A stretch of DNA of 64,000 bases, taken from contig DHMO01000063.1 of the NCBI GenBank assembly GCA_002405835.1, forward strand, positions 11,976 to 75,975, given 5' to 3'. The notes beneath the pieces were generated by a model. That model was not told where the DNA came from. It was given only the letters and a program-made list of their open reading frames with translations, and did not search any database. Shown here piece after piece: positions 19,880 through 27,277 of this stretch (within the stretch, counting starts at the first letter, position 1; each line of letters begins with the position of its first letter). The translations under genes were made by a program, and so were the position numbers. This DNA is from Lentisphaeria bacterium UBA4640. Lineage in GTDB: Bacteria; Verrucomicrobiota; Lentisphaeria; Victivallales; UBA1829.

Positions 19880-19885
19880 CAACCA

Positions 19886-19913
19886 CGCCGCCCGGTTTCA
19901 ACGCCGGGCGGCG
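19886..19913 (+). terminator. Strong GC hairpin without T-run between giant gene and 33-residue peptide gene
   Basis: A perfect 10-bp G/C stem, 19886-19895 with 19904-19913, and an 8-nt loop, starting 7 bp after the giant gene's stop. There is no T-run, so it is more likely a 3'-end protector or partial attenuator than a full terminator. It could set different mRNA levels for the giant gene and the downstream cassette. Confidence 0.5.
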
Positions 19914-19936
19914 CATAACTCCGAAAGGATACCAAT

Positions 19937-20038
19937 ATGGAAGAAAAGAAGTACGAAGCTCCCGCCGCAGAGGAACTCGACACGTCCGTCTACGTCGGCG
20001 GCGGCAACGTAGACTCAGGAACCGGTGATGCATTCTAA
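19937..20038 (+). CDS. 33-residue peptide, candidate RiPP-like precursor
   Basis: A very short gene. ATG 19937 is preceded by GAAAGGA with a good spacer, and the stop is at 20036-20038. The first 15 residues are charged (MEEKKYEAPAAEELD) and contain Y-x-x-P, a motif known from lasso-peptide leaders where it is read by PqqD-like RRE domains. The last 15 residues (VYVGGGNVDSGTGDAF, after Ser) are uncharged except for acids, Gly-rich, and end in an aromatic residue, like a core peptide. It lies directly before a PqqD-like gene set. There is no lasso cyclase, B2 protease or radical SAM gene in the window, so the peptide class and any modification are unknown. Coding status is inferred from the ribosome site, composition and position. 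Confidence 0.6.
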   Translation: MEEKKYEAPAAEELDTSVYVGGGNVDSGTGDAF

Positions 20039-20050
20039 GTTGCCATTTTT

Positions 20051-20905
20051 ATGCAGAACTTGACTTTGCAGACACAGGAAAACCGGATTATCCTCCGGGA
20101 TTCCACCGAAACTCATCCGTTCCAGCTGGAGCGGATGAGCTCTTTTACCGGAATTTCTCTTTCCGGACCGGAGAGCGCATCTCCAAATCTCATCTTTTCC
20201 AACAGCGTTCCCGAAGATGCAACGCTTCTCAAACGCTGGGAAAACGGGGAGCTCGCGTTCAACAGAGATTCTCTCGTTTTTTATGTAACCGTTTATAAAA
20301 AAGAATTATTGACAACCAGCCACCGCAGTCTCGCCGCATCCTGGAGCATGGGACTCTCCGCCGCCTTCGCATCCGCCATACTGCGCGGCGCGAATATCAT
20401 CCCCGTCCACGGCGTTCTGCTCGACACACCGAAAGGCGGACTTCTCTTCTGCGGACAGGGCGGAGTCGGCAAATCCACCACCGCGCGACGCTGGCGCGAA
20501 GCCGGAGGCAATGCCCCCGCCGACGACATGGTTCTGCTCGAATACGGCGATCATGAAATCGCCGCATATCCGCTCCCGACCTGGAGCCGATGCAGGGAAT
20601 CCATCAAGGGCGAATATTTTCCGTTCTCAAAACGCATCGTTCTCAACCGCATTTTCGCAATCGGACGCGACCCTGTCAGGGAAAACATCCGTCCGATTCC
20701 TGAATGGCAGTATTTTATGAATATATTCAGTGCCTGCACTCTGTTCACCTCCTACATGACGAATCTGCTTCCGGAACCGGAACAGAAACGGATGCTGGAG
20801 ACCGTCCGCAGTGTCGCCTCCCGGCTTTCCGGACACTTTCCGCCGGCCGGGATGTTTGCGCATCTCGATGCGGATCTCACTCAAACCCTGAAGGATTATC
20901 TATGA
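20051..20905 (+). CDS. HPr-kinase-like (HprK-related) P-loop protein
   Basis: A 284-residue protein of the HprK/P family fold. The Walker A motif GQGGVGKS lies at residues 135-142, within the typical context HGVLLDTPKGGLLFCGQGG, and an acidic pair follows in APADDMVLLE (Asp158-Asp159). The N-terminal 120 residues are unlike the HprK1 domain of true HPr kinase. The gene is not beside ptsH or other PTS genes. Such HprK-related proteins recur in cassettes with a PqqD-like protein, a nucleotidyltransferase and a short peptide (the HPr-rel-A and SynChlorMet type systems named in protein-family databases). It may phosphorylate a peptide or protein partner. The ribosome site is weak, 12 bp after the peptide stop. 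The last bases overlap the next gene as ATGA. Confidence 0.75.
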   Translation: MQNLTLQTQENRIILRDSTETHPFQLERMSSFTGISLSGPESASPNLIFSNSVPEDATLLKRWENGELAFNRDSLVFYVTVYKKELLTTSHRSLAASWSMGLSAAFASAILRGANIIPVHGVLLDTPKGGLLFCGQGGVGKSTTARRWREAGGNAPADDMVLLEYGDHEIAAYPLPTWSRCRESIKGEYFPFSKRIVLNRIFAIGRDPVRENIRPIPEWQYFMNIFSACTLFTSYMTNLLPEPEQKRMLETVRSVASRLSGHFPPAGMFAHLDADLTQTLKDYL

Positions 20906-21159
20906 AACTCAATCCCTTTGCCATGATGCGCGAAGAATTCGACGGAACCGGAATCGTGTTCGATCCCGACCGCAACAAGGCGATTTCCCTCAACAGAACC
21001 GGAGTCATCGTCTGGAACGTCCTCGAAAAAGGCGGAACCGAAGCCGACGCCGTCCGCGCCCTCCTCGCCGAATTCCCGGACGTTTCCGAAAAACAGGCGC
21101 AGCAGGATGTCGCGAAGTTTCTCGATGTCCTGCGTGAAAAGGCATTGCTGACCGATTGA
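20902..21159 (+). CDS. PqqD-family peptide-binding protein (RRE)
   Basis: An 85-residue protein with the PqqD pattern: a beta-rich start (REEFDGTGIVFDPDRNKAISLNRTGVIVWNVLEKGGTEADAVRALL), then a helical end (VSEKQAQQDVAKFLDVLREKALL). PqqD-like domains bind the leader of ribosomal peptides and hand it to modifying enzymes. The gene overlaps the HprK-like gene by four bases, and the following gene starts 3 bp after its stop, so the four genes are made together. The nearest possible client is the 33-residue peptide encoded 0.9 kb upstream. The fold call is firm; the client is inference. Confidence 0.85.
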   Translation: MKLNPFAMMREEFDGTGIVFDPDRNKAISLNRTGVIVWNVLEKGGTEADAVRALLAEFPDVSEKQAQQDVAKFLDVLREKALLTD

Positions 21160-21162
21160 CCG

Positions 21163-21696
21163 ATGATTTTCTACAAGGGCGACAGTATGCGTGGCGTCTT
21201 CACCCCGGGCGACACGCTTCAGCTTGAAGCGGTTCCGTTCGCGGAACTCCGCCCGGGCGATATCGTCGCGGTCGAAGCGGAACGCCCGTACGTTCACCGC
21301 ATCATCCGCATCGACGGAACACACATCACCACGCAAGGCGACAACAATGCCGCTCCGGACCCCCAGACACTCACGCCGGAAAGCAAATTCCGGCGCGTAG
21401 CCGGTGCAAATATGTTCAACGGCACCCCGCGCCGCTTTCATTCCGGAGCGCAAGGCATGAACGATTTCCGGAAACATCAGCGCAGCCGCCGCATCCGCGC
21501 CGCTCTGATGCGTCTGTTCACCCGTCTGGAACGGCTGCTCTTCTGGCGCTTTGAACTGAACCGCACAGCATTTGCGGAAACAGTCGTCTACTCCCGTTTC
21601 GGCGTCACCGCCGCGCACCGAAGCCCGGACGGCGCAATCCGTTTCCGCAACCCCTTCTTCCGTCTCATATTCCGTCTGCCGAAAGGGGAAAAATGA
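21163..21696 (+). CDS. S26/S24-like signal-peptidase-type protease
   Basis: A 177-residue protein. The first 70 residues carry the S26 peptidase signature in the Ser-His-Asp (archaeal/SipW-like) form: GDSM with Ser8-Met9, PYVHRII with His45, and TQGDNNAAPD with Asp60 or Asp66. It has no N-terminal membrane anchor, unlike signal peptidases, so it would act in the cytoplasm or with a partner. Residues 100-177 are basic and rich in Arg and aromatics. In peptide-maturation cassettes such proteases are thought to trim precursors; here it could cleave the 33-residue peptide or the giant protein. It lies between the PqqD-like gene (3-bp gap) and the nucleotidyltransferase (4-bp overlap). Confidence 0.75.
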   Translation: MIFYKGDSMRGVFTPGDTLQLEAVPFAELRPGDIVAVEAERPYVHRIIRIDGTHITTQGDNNAAPDPQTLTPESKFRRVAGANMFNGTPRRFHSGAQGMNDFRKHQRSRRIRAALMRLFTRLERLLFWRFELNRTAFAETVVYSRFGVTAAHRSPDGAIRFRNPFFRLIFRLPKGEK

Positions 21697-22859
21697 ACGA
21701 AACGCAGTTCTATACTCTGCTCGGCTCGCTCGTTTTCGGTGGAAACGATACGCTTTGGAAAACCTTTTCTTCGGAAGAGCGGGAAGAACTCTGCCGTCTG
21801 GCGCAGCAGCGCAAGCTCGGTGCACTGTTTTACCGCAGACTTTACAAAGAGCTCCCCGAACCGTACACGCAGGAATTCGGCAGACAATACCGCACCGCTT
21901 CCGCACGCGCCATGCAGGAACAGGCGGAGCGGAAACGGCTTTTTGAGCTTCTGCTCAAAGAAAACATCCGTTTCGCACCGATCAAGGGGCTAGACCTCGC
22001 GTTCCGGATTTATCCCGATCCCGCGCTCCGTCCGCATGTCGACTGGGATATTCTGTTTCATCCGGATGATATTCAGCGGGCGCGCACCCTTCTGGAAGCG
22101 AACGGCTGGAAACCCTACGGCCAGTACCGCGACTCCAATCCCGGAGAGCACCATTTTGAACCGCTCTACCGTCATGGGCTTGCTCTGGAACCACACTGGA
22201 CGCTGCCGAATGTCTCCAATCTCACACCGCAGCAGCTCTGGGAAAATCTGAAGGAGACCGGATCGGGATTTTATCAGCTCCCCCCCGAATGGAATCTGCT
22301 TCTGCTCATCGCGCATGCAACCAACAGCGATTTCCGTCATGTTCCCGCCTGGAAACTCCTTCCGGATGTGGGCTTTCTGCTTCAGAAAGAGACGGTCGGC
22401 TGGGAAAAAATCCGGGAGCTTGCCGTGCGGCATGATGTTTTCTCTCCTGATCTTTTTCTCGGTGCGTGGATGGAATTTTTTCCCGCCGGAATGCTCCCGC
22501 CCGAAGCGGATGATCCGGAAGCGGCGGCACTCATCCATGCTCTCAGCGGTGCTGCGCACGGACTCGCCGGAGACCCCTACGAGCGGCTGATGAACAAGGG
22601 AAAAATCTCTGCTGCATGGTTCAAAGAGCGTCTAAACATCTACCTTCATCCGTACCGGATGCTGCGGAAATACGGAATCCGGAAGAATTCCATCCCGCTG
22701 TTTCTCTGGTGCGCCATAAAAGATTTCTGCGGAAAGACTGCTGCATTTTTCAGGTTTCTCTTCCGGAAAGATCCGGGCAGCCGCAGTTATTACGATCTTC
22801 TCGACAACCTTCACGCGCTCGACCGCAAACGGAAAAACACCCGCCGGAAAAAGGTTTGA
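21693..22859 (+). CDS. Nucleotidyltransferase-family protein (NTP_transf_5-like)
   Basis: A 388-residue protein with the pattern of the uncharacterised nucleotidyltransferase family PF14907: FAPIKGLDLAFRIYPDPALRPHVDWDILFHPDD at residues 94-126, where KG (98-99) and the acidic DWD (117-119) match the fold's nucleotide- and metal-binding positions. Helical segments follow, with the typical H..T..N..H layout (HHFEPLYRHGLALEPHWTL, near 150-170). Members are common in clusters with HprK-like and PqqD-like proteins, including lasso peptide loci, but their reaction is not settled; nucleotidyl transfer to a peptide or sugar is presumed. Last gene of the cassette; the stop is followed by a hairpin and the next gene's promoter. 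Confidence 0.75.
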   Translation: MNETQFYTLLGSLVFGGNDTLWKTFSSEEREELCRLAQQRKLGALFYRRLYKELPEPYTQEFGRQYRTASARAMQEQAERKRLFELLLKENIRFAPIKGLDLAFRIYPDPALRPHVDWDILFHPDDIQRARTLLEANGWKPYGQYRDSNPGEHHFEPLYRHGLALEPHWTLPNVSNLTPQQLWENLKETGSGFYQLPPEWNLLLLIAHATNSDFRHVPAWKLLPDVGFLLQKETVGWEKIRELAVRHDVFSPDLFLGAWMEFFPAGMLPPEADDPEAAALIHALSGAAHGLAGDPYERLMNKGKISAAWFKERLNIYLHPYRMLRKYGIRKNSIPLFLWCAIKDFCGKTAAFFRFLFRKDPGSRSYYDLLDNLHALDRKRKNTRRKKV

Positions 22860-22883
22860 TTTTTCCTTTTTCCGTGGTATATT
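22846..22883 (+). promoter_or_regulatory. Hairpin at end of cassette and promoter of the EamA gene
   Basis: GGAAAAAGG (22846-22854) and CCTTTTTCC (22865-22873) form a 9-bp stem around the nucleotidyltransferase stop. Overlapping it are TTGATT (22856-22861), a 16-bp spacer and TATATT (22878-22883), 22 bp before the next ATG. Confidence 0.5.
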
Positions 22884-22904
22884 CCTTCCTCCAAAGGAAA
22901 CATT

Positions 22905-23810
22905 ATGAACGACAAATTCAAAGGTTTGATTTACGGAGCGGTCGCCGCCGCAACCTACGGCATGAATCCGCTGTTCGCCCTGCCCCTCTACAAAGAAGGT
23001 CTCACCGCCGATTCCGTCCTCTTCTACCGCTATGCGCTCGCAGTCGCCATGCTCGGAATCACAATGCTCATACGGAAAATTCCGTTCGCCGTCAGCGGGA
23101 AAATGCTGCTCCTGCTCCTCGGCGGGGGACTGCTGACCGGATTGTCTTCGCTCTTTCTGTTTCTCTCCTACAACTACATGGGCGCGGGAATCGCATCGAC
23201 CATTCTGTTCGTCTATCCCGTCATGGTCGCCGTGATTATGGCGGTCTGTTTCCATGAAAAAGTAACTCCGGTGACAATCTTCAGCATCGTGCTTGCCCTC
23301 GCTGGAATCGCCCTGCTCTACAAGGGCGAGGACGGCGCGACGCTGAGCACGAAGGGTATCATCTTTGTTCTGCTCTCCGCCCTCACCTACGCAATCTACA
23401 TGGTCGCCGTGAAACAGACAAAGCTCCGCGAAGTTCCCGGAATGCCGCTGACCTTCTATGTGCTTCTGTTCGGAGTCCCGATCTTCTTCCTCCGTCTCCG
23501 CTGCGGAATCGATCTGCAAATGGTTCCGTCATGGTTCGGACTCGGGAACGTCATCATGATCGCGCTCCTGCCGACCTTCCTTTCGTTCCTGTTTGTCGCA
23601 CTTGCCGTGCGATACGTCGGTCCGACGCCGACAGCGATTCTCGGTGCGCTGGAACCGGCGACGGCGGTCTTTTTCAGCGTTCTTCTCTTCGGAGAACCGC
23701 TGACGCTCCGTCTGTGTATCGGCATTCTGCTGATTATCTCCGCAGTGACGCTGATCATTCTCGGCAAGCCGCTCGCCGAACGGCTTGCCAAGTGGAAACT
23801 CGTCCGTTAA
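22905..23810 (+). CDS. EamA/DMT-family transporter
   Basis: A 301-residue inner-membrane protein with ten predicted membrane helices in two EamA repeats. The first repeat starts GLIYGAVAAATYGMNPLFALPLYKEG; the second starts GIIFVLLSALTYAIYMVAVKQ near residue 150 and ends with ILGALEPATAVFFSVLLFGE near 245, a classic DMT signature. Family members export amino acids, nucleotides or other metabolites; the substrate cannot be read from sequence. It has its own promoter, and its 3' end overlaps the convergent alpha-galactosidase by four bases. Confidence 0.9.
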   Translation: MNDKFKGLIYGAVAAATYGMNPLFALPLYKEGLTADSVLFYRYALAVAMLGITMLIRKIPFAVSGKMLLLLLGGGLLTGLSSLFLFLSYNYMGAGIASTILFVYPVMVAVIMAVCFHEKVTPVTIFSIVLALAGIALLYKGEDGATLSTKGIIFVLLSALTYAIYMVAVKQTKLREVPGMPLTFYVLLFGVPIFFLRLRCGIDLQMVPSWFGLGNVIMIALLPTFLSFLFVALAVRYVGPTPTAILGALEPATAVFFSVLLFGEPLTLRLCIGILLIISAVTLIILGKPLAERLAKWKLVR

Positions 23811-25924
23811 ACTTTCGTGACGACCGCAAGCCCGCTGAAGTCCGTCAGGCCGCTCACAAAGAGTCTGCCGTCCCGGATTTCAACTACAACGGATTCGGGC
23901 TTGTACACCGCCTCCAAAGCCCCGATGCACGGGAGTTCAACGGAGGCCGGGACATTTCCGAACGCGTGAATCACATAAAGTCCGCCATTCTCCGCCGTGC
24001 GCGAAACCACCTGCCAGCCGACCGGCTGTTCGTAAGATTCGCTCTGCAGGCAGCGCGTAATCCGCAGAGAACCGCGATCTACAAACGGGCGCACATGCTT
24101 CTGATAGAACCGGACTCCCTCCCGGACAACCGCAAAGTTTTCTTCCGTCAGCTTCGAGGGCTCGCCCGAAAGACAGAGTCTCCCCAGGAAACCGGAAGCC
24201 AGCAGATAGCAGAGGTATTCCGGCGTGTGATAGTCACGCAGTGTCGCCCAGATCTGGTTCCGCGACATGGGAATCTGCAGAACAGTATTCGCGCCGATCA
24301 GCGGAATGCCGAGCGACTCGTGCGCATCCGAGAAGCTCGCCATATTCCCGACAGCCATCCAGTCTGAACTCAAGCGGTGTCCGCCCGAAGCGCAGAGTTC
24401 CAGAACCAGTTCGGGAAACTGTTCTTTCAGATGGCGGAAATAGGCACGGACGCTCTCCGCATATTCCGCTGTTGCATACGCGGGCGAACCGTTCACGGTA
24501 TCCGCACGCTTGAACGACGAGTTGTAATCCATCTTGATGTAACCGATTCCGTACTCGCGGACGACCTTGCACATGCTGCGGTCCATGTACTCCCACACCT
24601 CCGGCTTGCGGAAGTCGAGGATGCAGCGTCCGGTCGCCAGAACAGGTTCGCCGCCGAGCGTGAGCATATACTCCGGATGCTCGCGGAAGAGCGCGGAATC
24701 TCTCCGGCAATGCTCAATTTCAAACCAGAGCCCGGGGATCATTCCGGCGCGGCGGATGGATTCGATGAACGTGCCGAAACCGCCGGGATAACATTCCGTC
24801 CGGATTGAATCCCAGTCTCCGAGCTTGGTGAACCAGCCGTCATCAAGCACAAAATAGCGCAAGCCGAGTCCCTTGACACGCTCAATTTCAGCATTCAGCT
24901 TTTCCGGATAAGGACTGCACCACGTCGTGCAGAATTCATTGAAGAGAACCGGATAATCCTTCTCCGCCTCCGGATGCGTTTCCGCAAGTTCCAGCGGACG
25001 CTCCGTCAGACGCTGCATGGCGTCTTCCACGCTGCCGCGCACGCAGGTGACGGCGCACGGCATGGAGCGGAAGGTCTCCCCGGCTTCCACCCGGCGGTTC
25101 CAGCCGCAGAATTCATCATCCGGACAGCCGCCGGAAATATTCAGAAAATCGCTTCTGCGGAAGAGTTCAATCTGCCACGGTCCGAGCGCGCCGGCCTGAG
25201 CCGCCCAGACAACCCCGAACTCCGTATCCTCAAATGCAATCGAGGGGAAGAACTCCTTGACAACCTTTGTGCTGTTCTGTCCGAAGCGGAGATTCCGCGC
25301 CGCAAAATGGCTCCAGGAAGCCTCCAGTCCGAGCGATTCCGCAGACTGCACATCCGGCCGTCCCTCCGCGCTCCAGAACGAGCGGAAGCGGTGAATCCGG
25401 TACTTGCCGTTCCCCTCGTCCCGCTGAAACGGCGAAAGAAGCCCGAGATTGAAACTTTCGATCAGCTCGAGCGTCACCGCTTTTGCGGAACCGTTCCGGA
25501 ATTCCGCGTGAACTTCAAAGAAATGACCGTTTTCCGAAACGGTCAGAACATGCGTCAGTTCGAGTCCGTCTTCCGAACGGAGAAGCGTGCGGATTTCGTT
25601 CCCCGAGCGGGTCTGTCCCGCAAACTTCAGCGTCTGCATAATTTCCTGCGCTTTGAGTGAACAGCAGTCGCCGCTCCCGCCTGTCGTGTTGTCACGGAGC
25701 TTGATGCTGAGAAGCGGCTCCAGAGAGATGGAATTCATTTTGCTTCCGCGCGCACTTGTATAAGCTCTCGCCGCCGGACGGTCGTTGAGCAGCCCCTGAT
25801 GCGGCGGAATCATCGCGCGCATCGCAGTGGGGACGATCAGGAAACCGATGGTCTCGCCGTTCCGGAGATAAACAGCGGTCATATCGCCGCACGGGATTTC
25901 TGAAATGAGTTCAAACGGGTACAT
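23807..25924 (-). CDS. Alpha-galactosidase, family GH36
   Basis: A 705-residue enzyme that releases terminal alpha-galactose from oligosaccharides such as raffinose or melibiose. The N-terminal beta domain (residues 1-310) is followed by a TIM barrel with GH36 signatures: YFVLDDGWF (357-365), WFEIEH (400-405), KMDYN with nucleophile Asp466, and a Cys-x-Ser-Gly-Gly (511-515) followed by SDxxE with acid/base Asp533. A C-terminal beta sandwich closes the protein. There is no signal peptide, so it acts in the cytoplasm on imported sugar, although no transporter is adjacent. The ribosome site AAAGGAA precedes ATG 25924. The neighbouring EamA gene may be unrelated. Confidence 0.93.
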   Translation of the reverse strand: MYPFELISEIPCGDMTAVYLRNGETIGFLIVPTAMRAMIPPHQGLLNDRPAARAYTSARGSKMNSISLEPLLSIKLRDNTTGGSGDCCSLKAQEIMQTLKFAGQTRSGNEIRTLLRSEDGLELTHVLTVSENGHFFEVHAEFRNGSAKAVTLELIESFNLGLLSPFQRDEGNGKYRIHRFRSFWSAEGRPDVQSAESLGLEASWSHFAARNLRFGQNSTKVVKEFFPSIAFEDTEFGVVWAAQAGALGPWQIELFRRSDFLNISGGCPDDEFCGWNRRVEAGETFRSMPCAVTCVRGSVEDAMQRLTERPLELAETHPEAEKDYPVLFNEFCTTWCSPYPEKLNAEIERVKGLGLRYFVLDDGWFTKLGDWDSIRTECYPGGFGTFIESIRRAGMIPGLWFEIEHCRRDSALFREHPEYMLTLGGEPVLATGRCILDFRKPEVWEYMDRSMCKVVREYGIGYIKMDYNSSFKRADTVNGSPAYATAEYAESVRAYFRHLKEQFPELVLELCASGGHRLSSDWMAVGNMASFSDAHESLGIPLIGANTVLQIPMSRNQIWATLRDYHTPEYLCYLLASGFLGRLCLSGEPSKLTEENFAVVREGVRFYQKHVRPFVDRGSLRITRCLQSESYEQPVGWQVVSRTAENGGLYVIHAFGNVPASVELPCIGALEAVYKPESVVVEIRDGRLFVSGLTDFSGLAVVTKV

Positions 25925-26089
25925 GGCATATTCCTTTTTTTAAATGAAAAACATTCTGGAACTATACACCGAAAACGGGAAAATCAAATGTCTGCTTCTC
26001 CGAAAAACATATCCGTTTCTACAAAAATTGCAGAATTTTCCGGTTGACACGGAAACGGGAGAAAGAAACCAGCCGAAAAGGAGGAATTT

Positions 26090-26524
26090 ATGGCAGCCGA
26101 ACCAAGCGGTTACAGCATCACGGTCACCTGCACACAGGATCCGGAAATCGTATTCAACTGCAAAGCAAAAAAACGCCCGGGCATCCGCCTCGTTTCAAAA
26201 ATCGACGTTACGACCGACCGTTCCCGTTCCGCAAAGGAATTCGAACCCGGCGGACTCGTCGAAATCACCGACGGTCAGCTCACCGTCCCCGACGATCCCG
26301 AACTGGAAGCGCGGATTCTCGCTATCATCGGCAAAAAAGGAACCGTCGTTTTCCGGGGCGCCACCACAAAACGGGAAGTGAAATACACAAACGCATGGTT
26401 CGCCTCCTACACGCCCGAAGAGGCCGCGCTCGACAGCACCCAGCCAACCGCGGTTATCACCATTCAGTCCGCCGGCGGCGCCTCCGCCCTTCCCTCCGTT
26501 GAAAACTCGGGAGCGCAGGCATGA
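26090..26524 (+). CDS. Phage tail-tube-like protein
   Basis: A 144-residue protein preceded by a perfect AAGGAGG at 26078-26084 and a 5-nt spacer. The sequence is beta-rich (SITVTCTQDPEIVFNCKAKKRPG, EFEPGGLVEITDGQLTVPDD, KKGTVVFRGATTKREVKYTN) with an extended Ser/Ala-rich tail, as in tail tube or small tail structural proteins. The next two genes follow with ATGA overlaps, matching the tail order tube, chaperone, tape measure. I cannot prove homology by eye. No head, portal or terminase genes are nearby. Confidence 0.4.
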   Translation: MAAEPSGYSITVTCTQDPEIVFNCKAKKRPGIRLVSKIDVTTDRSRSAKEFEPGGLVEITDGQLTVPDDPELEARILAIIGKKGTVVFRGATTKREVKYTNAWFASYTPEEAALDSTQPTAVITIQSAGGASALPSVENSGAQA

Positions 26525-26886
26525 ATTTCAGCACAAAAGAGGAACTCACCCGGCGCCCGTCCCTCCAAACACATACGCTGCATCTGCGCTCCGGACACAA
26601 TCTGAAAGTGACCGCGCTCCTTCCGGAAATCCGTGCGCGCTTTCCGCAAATCGGGACATGGGAAAAACTCGTTCTTGCGCTTCAGCACGGCGTAGTTGAA
26701 CCGCGGCTTTCCGCAAAAGATGCAACAGCTTTTCTCAACGCCTTCCCTCTTGATGCCGCCGCAGCGGGAAAAAAGATTCTGGAACTTTCATCGGAATACG
26801 ACCGTCCCCGAGTTTCCGGCGGAACGGAATCGGAACACTTTCTTGCCGCGCTCGAAGGAATCGCGGGTCTGCGGGGTGAACGATGA
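26521..26886 (+). CDS. Putative tail-assembly-chaperone-like protein
   Basis: A 121-residue, mostly helical protein (FSTKEELTRRPSLQTHTLHLRSGHNLKVTALLPEIRARFPQIGTWEKLVLALQHG). It sits between the tube-like protein and a short coiled-coil protein, overlapping both by four bases. Size, position and the early beta hairpin fit tail assembly chaperones, but I recognise no diagnostic motif. There is no programmed frameshift extension that I can see. Treated as hypothetical with a context-based suggestion. Confidence 0.35.
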   Translation: MNFSTKEELTRRPSLQTHTLHLRSGHNLKVTALLPEIRARFPQIGTWEKLVLALQHGVVEPRLSAKDATAFLNAFPLDAAAAGKKILELSSEYDRPRVSGGTESEHFLAALEGIAGLRGER

Positions 26887-27182
26887 GCGAATTCGCATCT
26901 CTCACTCTGGAGCTCGATACAACTCCGTTCGAAGAGGCGCTGCAGGAGTGTGAAAACGCGGTGAACGGACTCGACGCCTCCGGTTCCGCCGATGTTTCAG
27001 GAAATGGCAGAAGCGAAGCCGATATCACAGCCGCCGTTCAGAACGCGCTCAGCTCCGCCGGGCTTCCCGCAATCACGGCAACCCTGAACACGGTCAGTGA
27101 ACAGCTCTCGGAGATTTCCTCCGCGCTGAACCGAATCGCAAGCGAAAAAACGGTGCGTTTCGAGCTCGTTTCCGCCGTATGA
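26883..27182 (+). CDS. Short coiled-coil protein, possible remnant of a tape-measure protein
   Basis: A 99-residue protein that begins ASLTLELDTTPFEEALQECENAV, the style of tape-measure N-termini (a beta strand naming the fixed-length region, then a helix). A Gly/Ser linker follows, then a coiled coil (LPAITATLNTVSEQLSEISSALNRIASEK). Tape-measure proteins are usually many hundreds of residues, so this is either a drastically shortened form or an unrelated small protein. Third gene of a three-gene unit that ends at the strong terminator 27211-27257. Confidence 0.35.
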   Translation: MSEFASLTLELDTTPFEEALQECENAVNGLDASGSADVSGNGRSEADITAAVQNALSSAGLPAITATLNTVSEQLSEISSALNRIASEKTVRFELVSAV

Positions 27183-27210
27183 GGAGCAGCCGCGCTCCGG
27201 ACAGAAAGAA

Positions 27211-27257
27211 ACCGCCCCGGAACTTCCAGCAAGGGAGTTCCGGGGCGGTCCGTTTTT
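27211..27257. terminator. Bidirectional terminator between tail-like genes and secA
   Basis: A perfect 14-bp stem (27211-27224 with 27236-27249) and an 11-nt loop. A T-run at 27253-27257 serves the plus strand, and a T-rich stretch (complement of 27203-27210) serves the minus strand, so it ends both the three-gene unit and secA. Confidence 0.9.
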
Positions 27258-27277
27258 AATGTGCGGAATGTAAATCT

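Noticed and set aside
14057..19882. A 1,941-codon open frame antisense to the giant gene (also 12350-13981 and 9893-12286, antisense)
   Set aside because: It is open because the sense gene's codon bias removes antisense stops; its translation is low-complexity (Asp/Val/Gly/Ala) without domain logic and has no ribosome site.
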